This document shows positions 14,502-22,704 of a DNA stretch of 36,046 nt, piece by piece. The translations under genes were made by a program, and so were the position numbers. Under the pieces are notes generated by a model. It was not told where the DNA came from, made no database searches, and worked only from the letters and a program-made list of their open reading frames with translations. Position 1 is the stretch's first letter; each line of letters begins with the position of its first letter. Source of the stretch: JBDSLU01 sp039916225 (GTDB taxonomy: Bacteria; Acidobacteriota; Vicinamibacteria; Vicinamibacterales; Vicinamibacteraceae); assembly GCA_039916225.1 (NCBI GenBank), contig JBDSLU010000290.1:1-36046 (forward strand), in the 5' to 3' direction.

Positions 14502-15152
14502 CTACTGGCCGTACTTGGTCGTGTAGCGTTCGTAGAGGCGATCGATGTCGTCGACCGAGATCTTGCGCGGATCGCCGAGCTGGTGGGCGAGGAATGCCGT
14601 CCGGGCGACGTCCTCGCACATCACCGCGGCCTTGAGCGCGGCGCGCGGCGTCGGCCCGACGGTGAAGACGCCGTGGTTCTGCAGGATGATCGCCGGCGAC
14701 CGGTGCCCGGTCAGCACCCGCACCACCTCGCGGCCGATCTCCTCGCCGCCGATCATCGCGAAGGGGCCGCACGGGATCGGGCCGCCGAACTCGTCGGCCA
14801 TCGCCGTCAGGATGCACGGGATCTCGCGGGCGTTGGCGGCCCACGCCGTCGCGTAGGGGCTGTGCGTGTGGACGATGCCGCCGACGCTGGGCATGTGGCG
14901 GTAGATGTAGCCGTGCGTCGTCGTGTCCGATGACGGCTTGAAGCGGCCGGCCAGCACCTTGCCGTCGTAGTTGGTCTGGACCAGGTTCTCCGGCGTCAGC
15001 GCCTCGAAAGTGACGCCGCTCGGCTTGATCAGCATCGTGTCCGAGTGGAAGTCACGGGCGCTGATGTTGCCGCTGGTCCAGGTGACGAGGCCGTTGCGGG
15101 GGAGCTCCAGATGGAGGCTCGCCAGATCGCGGCGCAGGGCATCGACGCTCAT
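14502..15152 (-). CDS. araD: L-ribulose-5-phosphate 4-epimerase
   Basis: The 216-aa product converts L-ribulose 5-phosphate to D-xylulose 5-phosphate, feeding the pentose phosphate pathway. It has the class II aldolase/epimerase motifs: TSGNIS (27-31) and KPSGV (43-47) for phosphate, SSDTTTH with D76, the zinc pair H95/H97 in HTHSPYA, EFGGPIP, and NHGVFTVG with the third zinc ligand H160. Length is slightly below the E. coli enzyme. The ATG overlaps the stop of araB (4 bases), so the two are translationally coupled, and GGAG lies about seven bases upstream. Class II aldolase relatives such as fuculose- or rhamnulose-phosphate aldolases are excluded mainly by context and by the D76-H95-H97 match. 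Confidence 0.95.
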   Translation of the reverse strand: MSVDALRRDLASLHLELPRNGLVTWTSGNISARDFHSDTMLIKPSGVTFEALTPENLVQTNYDGKVLAGRFKPSSDTTTHGYIYRHMPSVGGIVHTHSPYATAWAANAREIPCILTAMADEFGGPIPCGPFAMIGGEEIGREVVRVLTGHRSPAIILQNHGVFTVGPTPRAALKAAVMCEDVARTAFLAHQLGDPRKISVDDIDRLYERYTTKYGQ

Positions 15153-16807
15153 GCAGGGGCTCCGGCGTTCTTCAAACGCTTCATCACGTCGTTGGCGCCG
15201 CGGCCGAAGTAGTCGTGCAGGACGACATAGTCGGCGTAGAGCCGGTCGTAGACCTGCGCGGCGGCCGCGTTCGGCGTGTAGACGTTGCGGCGGATGCGGC
15301 CCATGCGGGCGGCGGCATCCGCGATCGTGGGATAGAGGCCCGCGGCGACAGCCGCGTGCATGGCCGAGCCGAGGGCCGGGCCCTGCTCGGAGTCGACGAG
15401 GCTCAGCGGGCGTCCGGTGACGTCGGCGTAGATCTGCATCAGCAGCTGGTTCTTCTGCAGGCCGCCGGCGATGACCAGTTCGCCGACCGGGACGCCGCAC
15501 CGCTCGAAGTTCTCGACGATCAGGCGGGTGCCGTAGGCAGTCGATTCGATCAGCGCGCGGTAGATGTCCGGCGCCCGCGTCGCCAGCGTCATGCCGACGA
15601 GCAGGCCGCTCAGGTTGGCGTCGACCAGCACGCTGCGATTGCCGTTCCACCAATCGAGCGCCAGCAAGCCGTGCTCGCCGGGCTTCTGTGCCGCTGCTTC
15701 CCGCTCGAGCGCTTCGTGCGCGGCACCGGGGCCGGCGCCGCCGCCGCCGTTCTGGTCGGTATATTGGGCCGGGACGGCGTGCTTCACGAACCAGGCGAAG
15801 ATGTCGCCGACGCCGCTCTGGCCGGCCTCGTAGCCGTAGAGGCCGGGGATGATGCCGCCGTCGACCACGCCGCACATGCCCGGCACCTCGGTGAGGCGAT
15901 CGCCGAGCAGCATGTGACAGGTCGACGTGCCCATGATCGCGACGAGGCGTCCGGTCTCGACGACGCCCGCCGCCGGCACCGTGACGTGCGCGTCGACGTT
16001 GGCGACCGCGACCGCGATCCCGGCCGGCAGCCCCATCCACCCGGCGGCCTCGACGGTCAGATCGCCGGCCCTCCCGCCGAGCGGCGACAGCGTCGTCGAC
16101 AGCTTCGACGCGACGAGATCGGCGAAACCGGGATTGAGCGCGCCGAGATAGTCGCGGGACGGGTAGGCACCGTCCTGGAAGTTGGCCTTGTAGCCGGCGG
16201 TGCAGGTGTTGCGCGTCTCGACGCCGCACATCCGCCAGATCACCCAGTCGCAGGCCTCGATCAGGCGATCGGCGGCGCGGTAGATCTCCGGCGCCTCCTC
16301 GAGGATCTGCAGCGCCTTGGCCAGGAACCACTCGCTCGAGATCTTTCCACCGTAGCGGGGCAGCCAGCCTTCGCCGCGCGCGGCGGCGGTGGCGTTGATG
16401 CGATCGGCGTGCGGCTGGGCGGCGTGGTGCTTCCACAGCTTGACCCAGGCGTGCGGGTTGCCGCGGAACTCCGGCCGGGCCATCAGCGGCGTGCCGTCGG
16501 CCGTGACCGGCAGCATCGTGCAGGCGGTGAAATCGATGGCGATCCCGGCGATGGCGCCCGCATCGACGCCGCTCTTGCGCAGCGCTTCCGGCACCGCCGT
16601 CTTCAGCACGTGCAGGTAGTCGAGCGGGTTCTGCAGCGCCCATTCGTCGCCGAGGCGCGTCGAGGTCCCCGGCAGGGTCTGATCGATCACGCCGTCCGGG
16701 TAGGCCGTCACCGCCGACGCGAGCTCGGTGCCGTCGCGGACCCGGACGATCACCGCGCGACCCGACTCCGTCCCGAAGTCGACCCCGATCGTGTACGTCT
16801 CGCTCAT
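15149..16807 (-). CDS. araB: Ribulokinase
   Basis: The 552-aa product is an FGGY-family sugar kinase of the ribulokinase length class. The first phosphate-binding loop is GVDFGTESGRAVIV (8-21). The catalytic-Asp region is AIDFTACTMLPV near residue 90, GTSTCHMLLGD is the adenosine-side loop, and the FGGY signature 2 region reads GGLQKNQLLMQIYADVTGRPL. It phosphorylates L-ribulose with ATP in the cytoplasm. It is the first of the three arabinose enzymes in the transcript. Its start codon overlaps the stop of the upstream PhoPQ-related gene by one base (TGATG), so all four genes are likely one operon. Confidence 0.96.
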   Translation of the reverse strand: MSETYTIGVDFGTESGRAVIVRVRDGTELASAVTAYPDGVIDQTLPGTSTRLGDEWALQNPLDYLHVLKTAVPEALRKSGVDAGAIAGIAIDFTACTMLPVTADGTPLMARPEFRGNPHAWVKLWKHHAAQPHADRINATAAARGEGWLPRYGGKISSEWFLAKALQILEEAPEIYRAADRLIEACDWVIWRMCGVETRNTCTAGYKANFQDGAYPSRDYLGALNPGFADLVASKLSTTLSPLGGRAGDLTVEAAGWMGLPAGIAVAVANVDAHVTVPAAGVVETGRLVAIMGTSTCHMLLGDRLTEVPGMCGVVDGGIIPGLYGYEAGQSGVGDIFAWFVKHAVPAQYTDQNGGGGAGPGAAHEALEREAAAQKPGEHGLLALDWWNGNRSVLVDANLSGLLVGMTLATRAPDIYRALIESTAYGTRLIVENFERCGVPVGELVIAGGLQKNQLLMQIYADVTGRPLSLVDSEQGPALGSAMHAAVAAGLYPTIADAAARMGRIRRNVYTPNAAAAQVYDRLYADYVVLHDYFGRGANDVMKRLKNAGAPA

Positions 16808-18318
16808 CAGCGCTTCTGTGGCGTGGGGGCCGCGGAGGGCGCCCGTCCGGTGCGTCGAGGGGAAGCGTGGGGCAGGCGATCGGGCACGACGGCGACGCCC
16901 GACGTGAACACGAACGGATACTTGGAGCCGCTCGCGAACCGCATCTCGATCAGGCCGGCGGCCCAGCCCGCCGGTGGGGCGGTGACGGTCGTTTCCCAGA
17001 CACCGGGGGAGATCGGTTCGAGCGCCGTACTCTGCCAGACCGGGCCAAGCGTCTCGAGCCGGAAATCACGGGCCGACGGGTTGGTCGCCCGCCATGCGGT
17101 CACGCTGGTCGGGGTGGCCTTGGACCGGACGCGCAGGCGGCCGTCCTTGCGCGCCTCCCACGTCATGTCGGGCCGCGGCGTGTCGGTCAGGATGGCGCCG
17201 TAGAACGCCGCCACCGACGACAGCGCGTCCGTGTTCTTCAGGCCGTGGTCGGCGTTGGGCACATAGCGGACGTGCGTCTCGCCCGGCAGATCGTCGAGGT
17301 AGAACTTCCACGAGTCGGGCAGGAAGAACTGATCCCCGGTCGCGTTGACCAGGAACTTCGGCATCGTCAGCCGATCGCGGTACTCGTAGGGATCCTCGAT
17401 CCGCATCAGCGCCCGATACTGCGGCGTGCCGAGCCAGCCCATGAGCCCGGACTCTTCGTAGTCCTTCACCGACGGCGCATAGAAGCCATAGGCGCGGTAG
17501 TGGTGGTCGAACGACGACTCGACGTTCAGCACGTCGATGACGATCGGCACCACGGCGACGACGCGACGGTCGACCGCGGCTGTCGTCCACGTCGTCCAGC
17601 CGCGTTTCGACGCGCCGGCGATGACGAACCGATCGACGGTCGCGGCGCTGCCCGCCGCCGGACTGGCGCAGAACGCGGTGACGGCGTCCATCGCCCGCAC
17701 CACCGCCTTGGTCATCGGAAGCCGGGCCGGCCAGCGCTCGTCGCCGGTGCGCAGGAACTTGTCCCACGTGTAGGCGATGATCTCGTCCTCGGTGCGCTCG
17801 CGGCCGCCGTCGTTGGCGAAGACCAGCGGCTGGTTCGGCACCATCCGCAGCTCGGCGACCACCGACCGGGTGGTCATCGCGATGTCGAGGAGACCGGCGT
17901 CGGTCTTGTCGGGTGGCTTGCGCTTGGTGTCGCCGCCGGCGACGAGCACGAGGGCGGTGGGGTGGGCGACGACGTCAGGCTTGATGATCGTCAGCCAGTG
18001 ACGCCACTCCGGACGGTCTACGTCGGCGGCGGTCAGCCACCGCTGCGAGACCATCTCGAGGAGGTAGGCCGTGTGGCCTTCGCCCGGCCTGGTCGCCACG
18101 ACCGAAAACCGGAAGGCCGGATCCGGCGTCTTGACGTAGCGGTCGAGCGCGGTCTCGGCCGATGGTTTGGCGGGACGAGGCGTCGCGACGGCCGCCGCCT
18201 GGCCGTGGGCGACGCTGCCTGGGAAGCCTAGCCAGCCCAGGCGTTCCGGGCCGGCCGAGAGGGCCAGGGCGGACGCCACCAGGCATGCACCGAGCGCCGT
18301 GGGAAGTCGAGAGCGCAT
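16807..18318 (-). CDS. PhoPQ-activated pathogenicity-related-like secreted hydrolase
   Basis: The 503-aa product carries a long N-terminal hydrophobic signal (residues 10-40, ending VAHGQA) and a body matching the PhoPQ-activated pathogenicity-related family, an alpha/beta-hydrolase fold. The likely nucleophile is S237 in FVIAGASKRGWTTW, with D329 in NATGDQFF and H358 in NADHGL completing a triad. Other family blocks are VPNQPLVF, DEIIAYTWDKFL and SSFDHHYRAYGFY. The C-terminus is Pro/Arg-rich and basic. The protein should be periplasmic or secreted. Heading the arabinose operon, it could process an arabinose-containing glycan or ester, but this is inference; homologues have no settled substrate. 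It starts 165 bases from the divergent sensor kinase. Confidence 0.88.
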   Translation of the reverse strand: MRSRLPTALGACLVASALALSAGPERLGWLGFPGSVAHGQAAAVATPRPAKPSAETALDRYVKTPDPAFRFSVVATRPGEGHTAYLLEMVSQRWLTAADVDRPEWRHWLTIIKPDVVAHPTALVLVAGGDTKRKPPDKTDAGLLDIAMTTRSVVAELRMVPNQPLVFANDGGRERTEDEIIAYTWDKFLRTGDERWPARLPMTKAVVRAMDAVTAFCASPAAGSAATVDRFVIAGASKRGWTTWTTAAVDRRVVAVVPIVIDVLNVESSFDHHYRAYGFYAPSVKDYEESGLMGWLGTPQYRALMRIEDPYEYRDRLTMPKFLVNATGDQFFLPDSWKFYLDDLPGETHVRYVPNADHGLKNTDALSSVAAFYGAILTDTPRPDMTWEARKDGRLRVRSKATPTSVTAWRATNPSARDFRLETLGPVWQSTALEPISPGVWETTVTAPPAGWAAGLIEMRFASGSKYPFVFTSGVAVVPDRLPHASPRRTGRAPSAAPTPQKR

Positions 18319-18347
18319 GGTAAATGACTGGGCCGGACGCGGCCGCG

Positions 18348-18353
18348 ATCATA
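18348..18353 (-). promoter_or_regulatory. Probable -10 box (TATGAT) of the arabinose operon
   Basis: TATGAT on the minus strand lies 30 bases before the start codon of the PhoPQ-related gene. TTGGTT occurs upstream with a long 19-base spacer. No AraC-type operator was recognised in the 165-base divergent gap. Confidence 0.45.
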
Positions 18354-18483
18354 CGGCAGACGCCGGTGGGAAAACCAACCTGAGCCGCAGCATTTTTCGC
18401 ATGGTCGATCTGGTGCGCCAAACCGGGCGGGCCGATACACGGTCTGGCGGACCGCTCCCCTGCGCCGCTTCGGCTTCCCATCC

Positions 18484-21400
18484 ATGCACGTGTCGAGCTT
18501 GCTCCGACTCGGTCGAGTCCTGAGGTGTGCCTCCGGCCTCGCCGCTGCCCTGATTCTGGCGGCCGGCCCCGTCGCGGCTCAAGGAGCCGCTGGACGAGGC
18601 CCGAAACCGCTCACGCAGTACCACCTGGAGAGCTGGCAGACCCGGGACGGCCTGCCCACCAACAGCATCCGGGCTCTGGCCCAGGACGCCGACGGCTTCC
18701 TGTGGCTCGGCACCGAGGCCGGCTTGGTCCGCTTCGACGGGGTCGAGTTCCGGACCTTCGATCGCAACAGCACGCCCGCCCTCAAGGCGACGGACGTCAC
18801 CGCGCTCTTCCTCGACAAGGCGAACCGGCTCTGGATTGGCACCGACGACGGCGCAGTGCTGCGGCGTAGAGACGGCGTCTTCGAGGAGTTCAGCCAGGTC
18901 CGGCTGTCGGGGGCGATCAGCGCGTTCTACCAGGACCGCACCGGCACGATCTGGGTCGCCGGCAACGACATGGTCGGCCGCGTCGCCGAGAACACGCTGG
19001 TCCTGATGCCCCGGGCGAGCGCCGTCGTGGCCTCGATCTACGAGGACTCGGCCGGCGAGCTCACCCTGGGCACCAACGGACCGCTGGCCCGCGTCGAAAA
19101 CGATTCGCTCAAGCTCGACGAAAACGGCCCCGAAGACGTCCAAGCGGCACTGCGCCAGGACGACGGAACGCTCTGGCAGGGGCTGCCCACCGGCCTGCGG
19201 CGGAGCGGCGGGCGGCAGCCGGACCGACTGTTCACAACCGCCGACGGCCTGCCGTCGCCCAATGTCACCGCCCTGACTCTCGACCATCGCGGTGGCCTCT
19301 GGATCGGCACCATGGGTGGCGTCGCGCGGCTCGTCAACGATCGCATCGTCTCCCGCACGTCCTCCCGCGACGCCGAGTCCGAGGGCATGGTCGTCACCGC
19401 CCTGCTCGAGGACCGCGAGGGCAGCATCTGGATCGCCACCCGGCACGGCGGGCTCCACCAGATGCGCGATGTGCCCTTCGAGGCCCTCACCAAGCGCCAG
19501 AACGGGCTGGCCCACGACGACGTCCAGTCGGTCTTCGAGGATCACGCCGGCAACTTGTGGGTCGGCACCGACGGCGCCGGCCTGACTCAGCTCAAGGGCG
19601 GCAAGGCCTTCACTTTGACGATGCAGGATGGCCTGCCGAGCAACGTCATCTGGACGCTCGCCGAGACGCGCGACGGCGCCATCTGGGTCGGCACCCAGAA
19701 GGGGCTGGCCCGGATCTTCCGCGGCCAGGTGACCAGCTTCGCCGGCATCGATGGCTATCCGCAGGGCGGCATCCGCGCCATCGTCGAGGATCGCCATGGC
19801 AACCTGTGGATTGGCAGCGGCCGGCAGGGCCTGTGGCGCCTGCACGGCAGCGAGGTCAAACGGTTCACCAAGGAGAACAGGTCGCTATCGTCCAACAGCA
19901 TCACCGTCCTGCGCGAAGGCCGCGACGGCGCGCTGTGGGTCGGCACCATGGACGGCGGCCTCAACCGGCTGTCTGGCGGCAAGTCCCTCAACTACTCGAT
20001 CGAGCAGGGCCTGGGCAGCAACGACGTCACCGCCATCCTGTGCGAGGACCAGCACGTCTGGGTCGGCACCGCGGACGGCAGCCTGCACCTGGTGCGCAAC
20101 GACCGCGTCCTCGCCCTCCCGACCAGAGGCGGCGTCTCGAGCGGGCACGCGCTCCAGATCCTCGACGACGGTCGCGGCTCGATCTGGATGACCGGTGAGC
20201 GCGGCATCACGCGCCTCGAGCGGTCGGAGCTGCTCAAGGTCGCCAACTCGAACGTCGATGCCGCCACCGCCCGGGTCTACGATTTCCGCGACGGCTTCGG
20301 CCGCTGGGAGTTCCAGGGCGTCTCGCAGTCGTCGGGCGTGCGCCGCGCCGACGGCTCGCTGGCCTTCCCCAGCGCGACCGGCGTGATCATCGTCCGCAGC
20401 GACGCCTTCGCCAAGTCGAAGGTGCTGCCGTTCGTCAAGGTGCTGGAGGTCCTCGCCGACGGGCACCCGATCCCGATCGACGGCGATCTGGTCCTGCCGG
20501 CCGGCGTCAAACAGCTCGAGGTGCGCTACACGGCCACCAGCCTGGCCGTGCCGAGCCGGGTGCAATTCAGCTACAAACTCGAAGGCGCCGACGCCGGCCA
20601 GGTCGACGCCGGGCCGCGACGCTCGGCGTTCTACTCGAACCTCAGTGGCGGCCGCTATCGCTTCCAGGTCACCGCCACCAACAGCGACGGCGTGCTCAAC
20701 CCGCGCGCCGCGACGCTCTCGTGGCGCGTCGAGCTGCGGTTCTGGGAGACGTGGTGGTTCTACGCCCTCGGCGGCGTCGGCTTCCTGTTCACCGTGTTCC
20801 AGCTGTCTCGCTTCCGCGTCCGCCGCGGTCAGGCGCGCGAACGGGCCCTGCGCGTGGTCGTCGACGAGCGGACCGCCGAGCTGTCGCAGGAGATCGCCGA
20901 GCGCCGGCGCATCGAGGCGTCACTGCGGACGTCGCGGGCCGAGCTCGAGGACCGCGTCGCCGAGCGGACCACCGAGTTGCGCGTGGCGCTCGCCCAGACG
21001 CAGAAGGACATGGCCGAGCGGCGCCGGCTGGAAGAGCAGCTGGCCCAGGTGCAGAAGCTCGAGAGCATCGGCCGGCTCGCCGGCGGCGTCGCCCACGACA
21101 TCAACAACGTGCTGACCGTCGTCCTCAGCTACTCGGATCTCGTCGACGCCGGGCTCGGGCCGTCGCATCCGCTGCAGGCGCAGCTGCGGCAGATCCGCAA
21201 GGCGGCCGAGCGGGCCTCGAACCTGACGCACCGGCTGCTGGCGTTCGCCCGCAAGCAGATCGTCGAGCCGCGGGTCATCAACCTCGGCGAGCTGTCGCTC
21301 AACCTGGATGGCATGCTGCGGCGGCTGATTGGCGAGGACGTCGAGCTGCTGACCGTGACCAGCCCGAACCTGTGGTCGGTCAAGGCCGACCCGCACCAGA

Positions 21401-22233
21401 TCGAGCAGGTCCTGGTCAATCTCGCGGTCAACGCCCGCGATGCCATGCCGCAGGGTGGCACGCTGCGGATCGAGACGATCAACGTGGTCGTCGACGACGC
21501 CTTTGCCCGCCAGCATCCGACGCTGAAAACCGGTGAGCACGTCCGGATGTCGGTCAGCGACACCGGCACCGGCATGGACGACGACGTGATGCAGCACATG
21601 TTCGAGCCGTTCTTCACGACCAAGGAGCCGGGCAAGGGCACCGGTCTTGGTCTGGCGACCTGCTACGGCATCGTGCAGCAGCTCGGTGGCGCGATCTATC
21701 CCGAGACCGAGCCCGGCAAGGGCACCATTTTCAGCGTCTTCGTGCCGCGCGTCGACCTGCCGGCGGAGCCGACGCCGCGGCCGCGCGAGCGGGCCATCCA
21801 GCGCGGCACCGAGACCGTGCTGCTGGTCGAGGACGAACCGCTCGTCCGCGACATCGCCAAGAGCGCCCTGTCCGACCAGGGCTACCAGGTGATCGACGCC
21901 GAACACGGCGAAGCCGCCCTGATCGCCGCTCGCGCGCACCACGCCGAGATCGCGCTGGTGCTGACCGACGTGGTCATGCCGAAGATGGGCGGCCGCGAGC
22001 TGGTCGAACAGCTGCGCAAGGTGCGGCCGACGATCCGCGTGCTCTACATGTCCGGTTACACCGCCGCGTCGATCGACGAGCAGGACGTCGTCGAGCCCGG
22101 CACCGCCTTCCTGCGCAAGCCGTTCGCGCTGGCCGAAATGCTCGGCAAGGTGCGCGAAGTGCTCGACGGCGCCCGCGCCTCGGGCACGCACGTCGCCGCC
22201 CGCAGCGCCGACAAGCCGTCGATGCCGGCGTAG
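18484..22233 (+). CDS. Hybrid sensor histidine kinase with double beta-propeller sensor
   Basis: The 1249-aa product has a signal peptide (1-33) and then 13 or so Reg_prop repeats of the form D-x-x-G-x-L-W-I-G-T-x-x-G-L (about 60-600), building two propellers. A Y_Y_Y domain (about 660-748) and one membrane helix (about 755-777) follow, then a coiled-coil stretch with HAMP-like heptads (800-865). The HisKA has phosphoacceptor H871 in GGVAHDINN. The HATPase has NLAVNARDAM, DTGTGM and GTGLGLAT (about 970-1090), and a C-terminal receiver has D1162 in LTDVVMPKMGG. The propellers face the periplasm and bind an unknown ligand, often a glycan fragment in Bacteroidetes relatives. Unlike those, no AraC output domain follows the receiver. 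It is divergent from the arabinose operon, so it may control it. Confidence 0.93.
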   Translation: MHVSSLLRLGRVLRCASGLAAALILAAGPVAAQGAAGRGPKPLTQYHLESWQTRDGLPTNSIRALAQDADGFLWLGTEAGLVRFDGVEFRTFDRNSTPALKATDVTALFLDKANRLWIGTDDGAVLRRRDGVFEEFSQVRLSGAISAFYQDRTGTIWVAGNDMVGRVAENTLVLMPRASAVVASIYEDSAGELTLGTNGPLARVENDSLKLDENGPEDVQAALRQDDGTLWQGLPTGLRRSGGRQPDRLFTTADGLPSPNVTALTLDHRGGLWIGTMGGVARLVNDRIVSRTSSRDAESEGMVVTALLEDREGSIWIATRHGGLHQMRDVPFEALTKRQNGLAHDDVQSVFEDHAGNLWVGTDGAGLTQLKGGKAFTLTMQDGLPSNVIWTLAETRDGAIWVGTQKGLARIFRGQVTSFAGIDGYPQGGIRAIVEDRHGNLWIGSGRQGLWRLHGSEVKRFTKENRSLSSNSITVLREGRDGALWVGTMDGGLNRLSGGKSLNYSIEQGLGSNDVTAILCEDQHVWVGTADGSLHLVRNDRVLALPTRGGVSSGHALQILDDGRGSIWMTGERGITRLERSELLKVANSNVDAATARVYDFRDGFGRWEFQGVSQSSGVRRADGSLAFPSATGVIIVRSDAFAKSKVLPFVKVLEVLADGHPIPIDGDLVLPAGVKQLEVRYTATSLAVPSRVQFSYKLEGADAGQVDAGPRRSAFYSNLSGGRYRFQVTATNSDGVLNPRAATLSWRVELRFWETWWFYALGGVGFLFTVFQLSRFRVRRGQARERALRVVVDERTAELSQEIAERRRIEASLRTSRAELEDRVAERTTELRVALAQTQKDMAERRRLEEQLAQVQKLESIGRLAGGVAHDINNVLTVVLSYSDLVDAGLGPSHPLQAQLRQIRKAAERASNLTHRLLAFARKQIVEPRVINLGELSLNLDGMLRRLIGEDVELLTVTSPNLWSVKADPHQIEQVLVNLAVNARDAMPQGGTLRIETINVVVDDAFARQHPTLKTGEHVRMSVSDTGTGMDDDVMQHMFEPFFTTKEPGKGTGLGLATCYGIVQQLGGAIYPETEPGKGTIFSVFVPRVDLPAEPTPRPRERAIQRGTETVLLVEDEPLVRDIAKSALSDQGYQVIDAEHGEAALIAARAHHAEIALVLTDVVMPKMGGRELVEQLRKVRPTIRVLYMSGYTAASIDEQDVVEPGTAFLRKPFALAEMLGKVREVLDGARASGTHVAARSADKPSMPA

Positions 22234-22283
22234 TCGGAATTCCCAATCTCCAATCGCCAACTTCCAACGAGCGCCTGCTTCCC

Positions 22284-22313
22284 TTGACGTTCGAAAGGAA
22301 CAACGGCTAGGCT
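22284..22313 (+). promoter_or_regulatory. Promoter of the padR-permease operon
   Basis: TTGACG at 22284-22289 and TAGGCT at 22308-22313 form a good -35/-10 pair with an 18-base spacer. Transcription would begin near 22320, inside the palindrome at 22315-22331. Confidence 0.6.
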
Positions 22314-22314
22314 T

Positions 22315-22331
22315 CCTTCGACCGTCGAAGG
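22315..22331 (+). promoter_or_regulatory. Palindromic operator at the padR transcription start
   Basis: CCTTCGA-CCG-TCGAAGG is a perfect inverted repeat with seven-base arms. It lies between the -10 box and the Shine-Dalgarno GGAG (22331-22334) of padR, the expected position for an autorepressor site. A further TTCGAA occurs in the promoter spacer at 22290-22295. Confidence 0.6.
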
Positions 22332-22342
22332 GAGTACCGCCG

Positions 22343-22693
22343 GTGGCCGCACGCCTCGATCGTGAAACCGAAGCCATTCTCCAGGGGACCCTGGACATGC
22401 TGGTGCTGCGCGCCCTGCAGCTCGAGCCGATGCACGGCTGGGGCATCACCGAGCGCATCGAGCAGTGGTCCGAGGAGGTGCTCTGCGTCGGGCAGGGCAC
22501 CCTCTATCCGGCGCTCTATCGCCTCGAACGCCAGGGCCTGATTTCGTCGGCCTGGGACACCACCGAGAACAACCGGCGGGCCCGCTACTACAAGCTCACC
22601 GCGGCCGGGCGGCGACACGTCACCCGCGAGCTCGCGTCGTGGCGGCGGCTGTCGCGGGCCATCGATCTGGTACTGCGCGCCACCGAGGCCTGA
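22343..22693 (+). CDS. PadR family transcriptional regulator
   Basis: The 116-aa product is a PadR-type winged-helix repressor of the short 'PadR-ADOP' class. It has QGTLDMLVLRALQLEPMHGWGI for the first helices, VGQGTLYPALYRLERQGLI for the recognition helix, and RARYYKLTAAGRRHV for the wing and start of the dimerisation helix. It starts with GTG at 22343, eight bases after GGAG. Such regulators are typically encoded directly before ADOP permeases and repress the pair until a ligand, often a small aromatic or an antimicrobial, is bound. The permease gene begins 11 bases after the stop. The palindrome over the transcription start is a likely binding site. Confidence 0.93.
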   Translation: MAARLDRETEAILQGTLDMLVLRALQLEPMHGWGITERIEQWSEEVLCVGQGTLYPALYRLERQGLISSAWDTTENNRRARYYKLTAAGRRHVTRELASWRRLSRAIDLVLRATEA

Positions 22694-22704
22694 GGAGAGA
22701 GCAG

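Noticed and set aside
12937..14526. Plus-strand open frame opposite araA
   Set aside because: Same type of shadow; the minus strand has all catalytic residues of L-arabinose isomerase.
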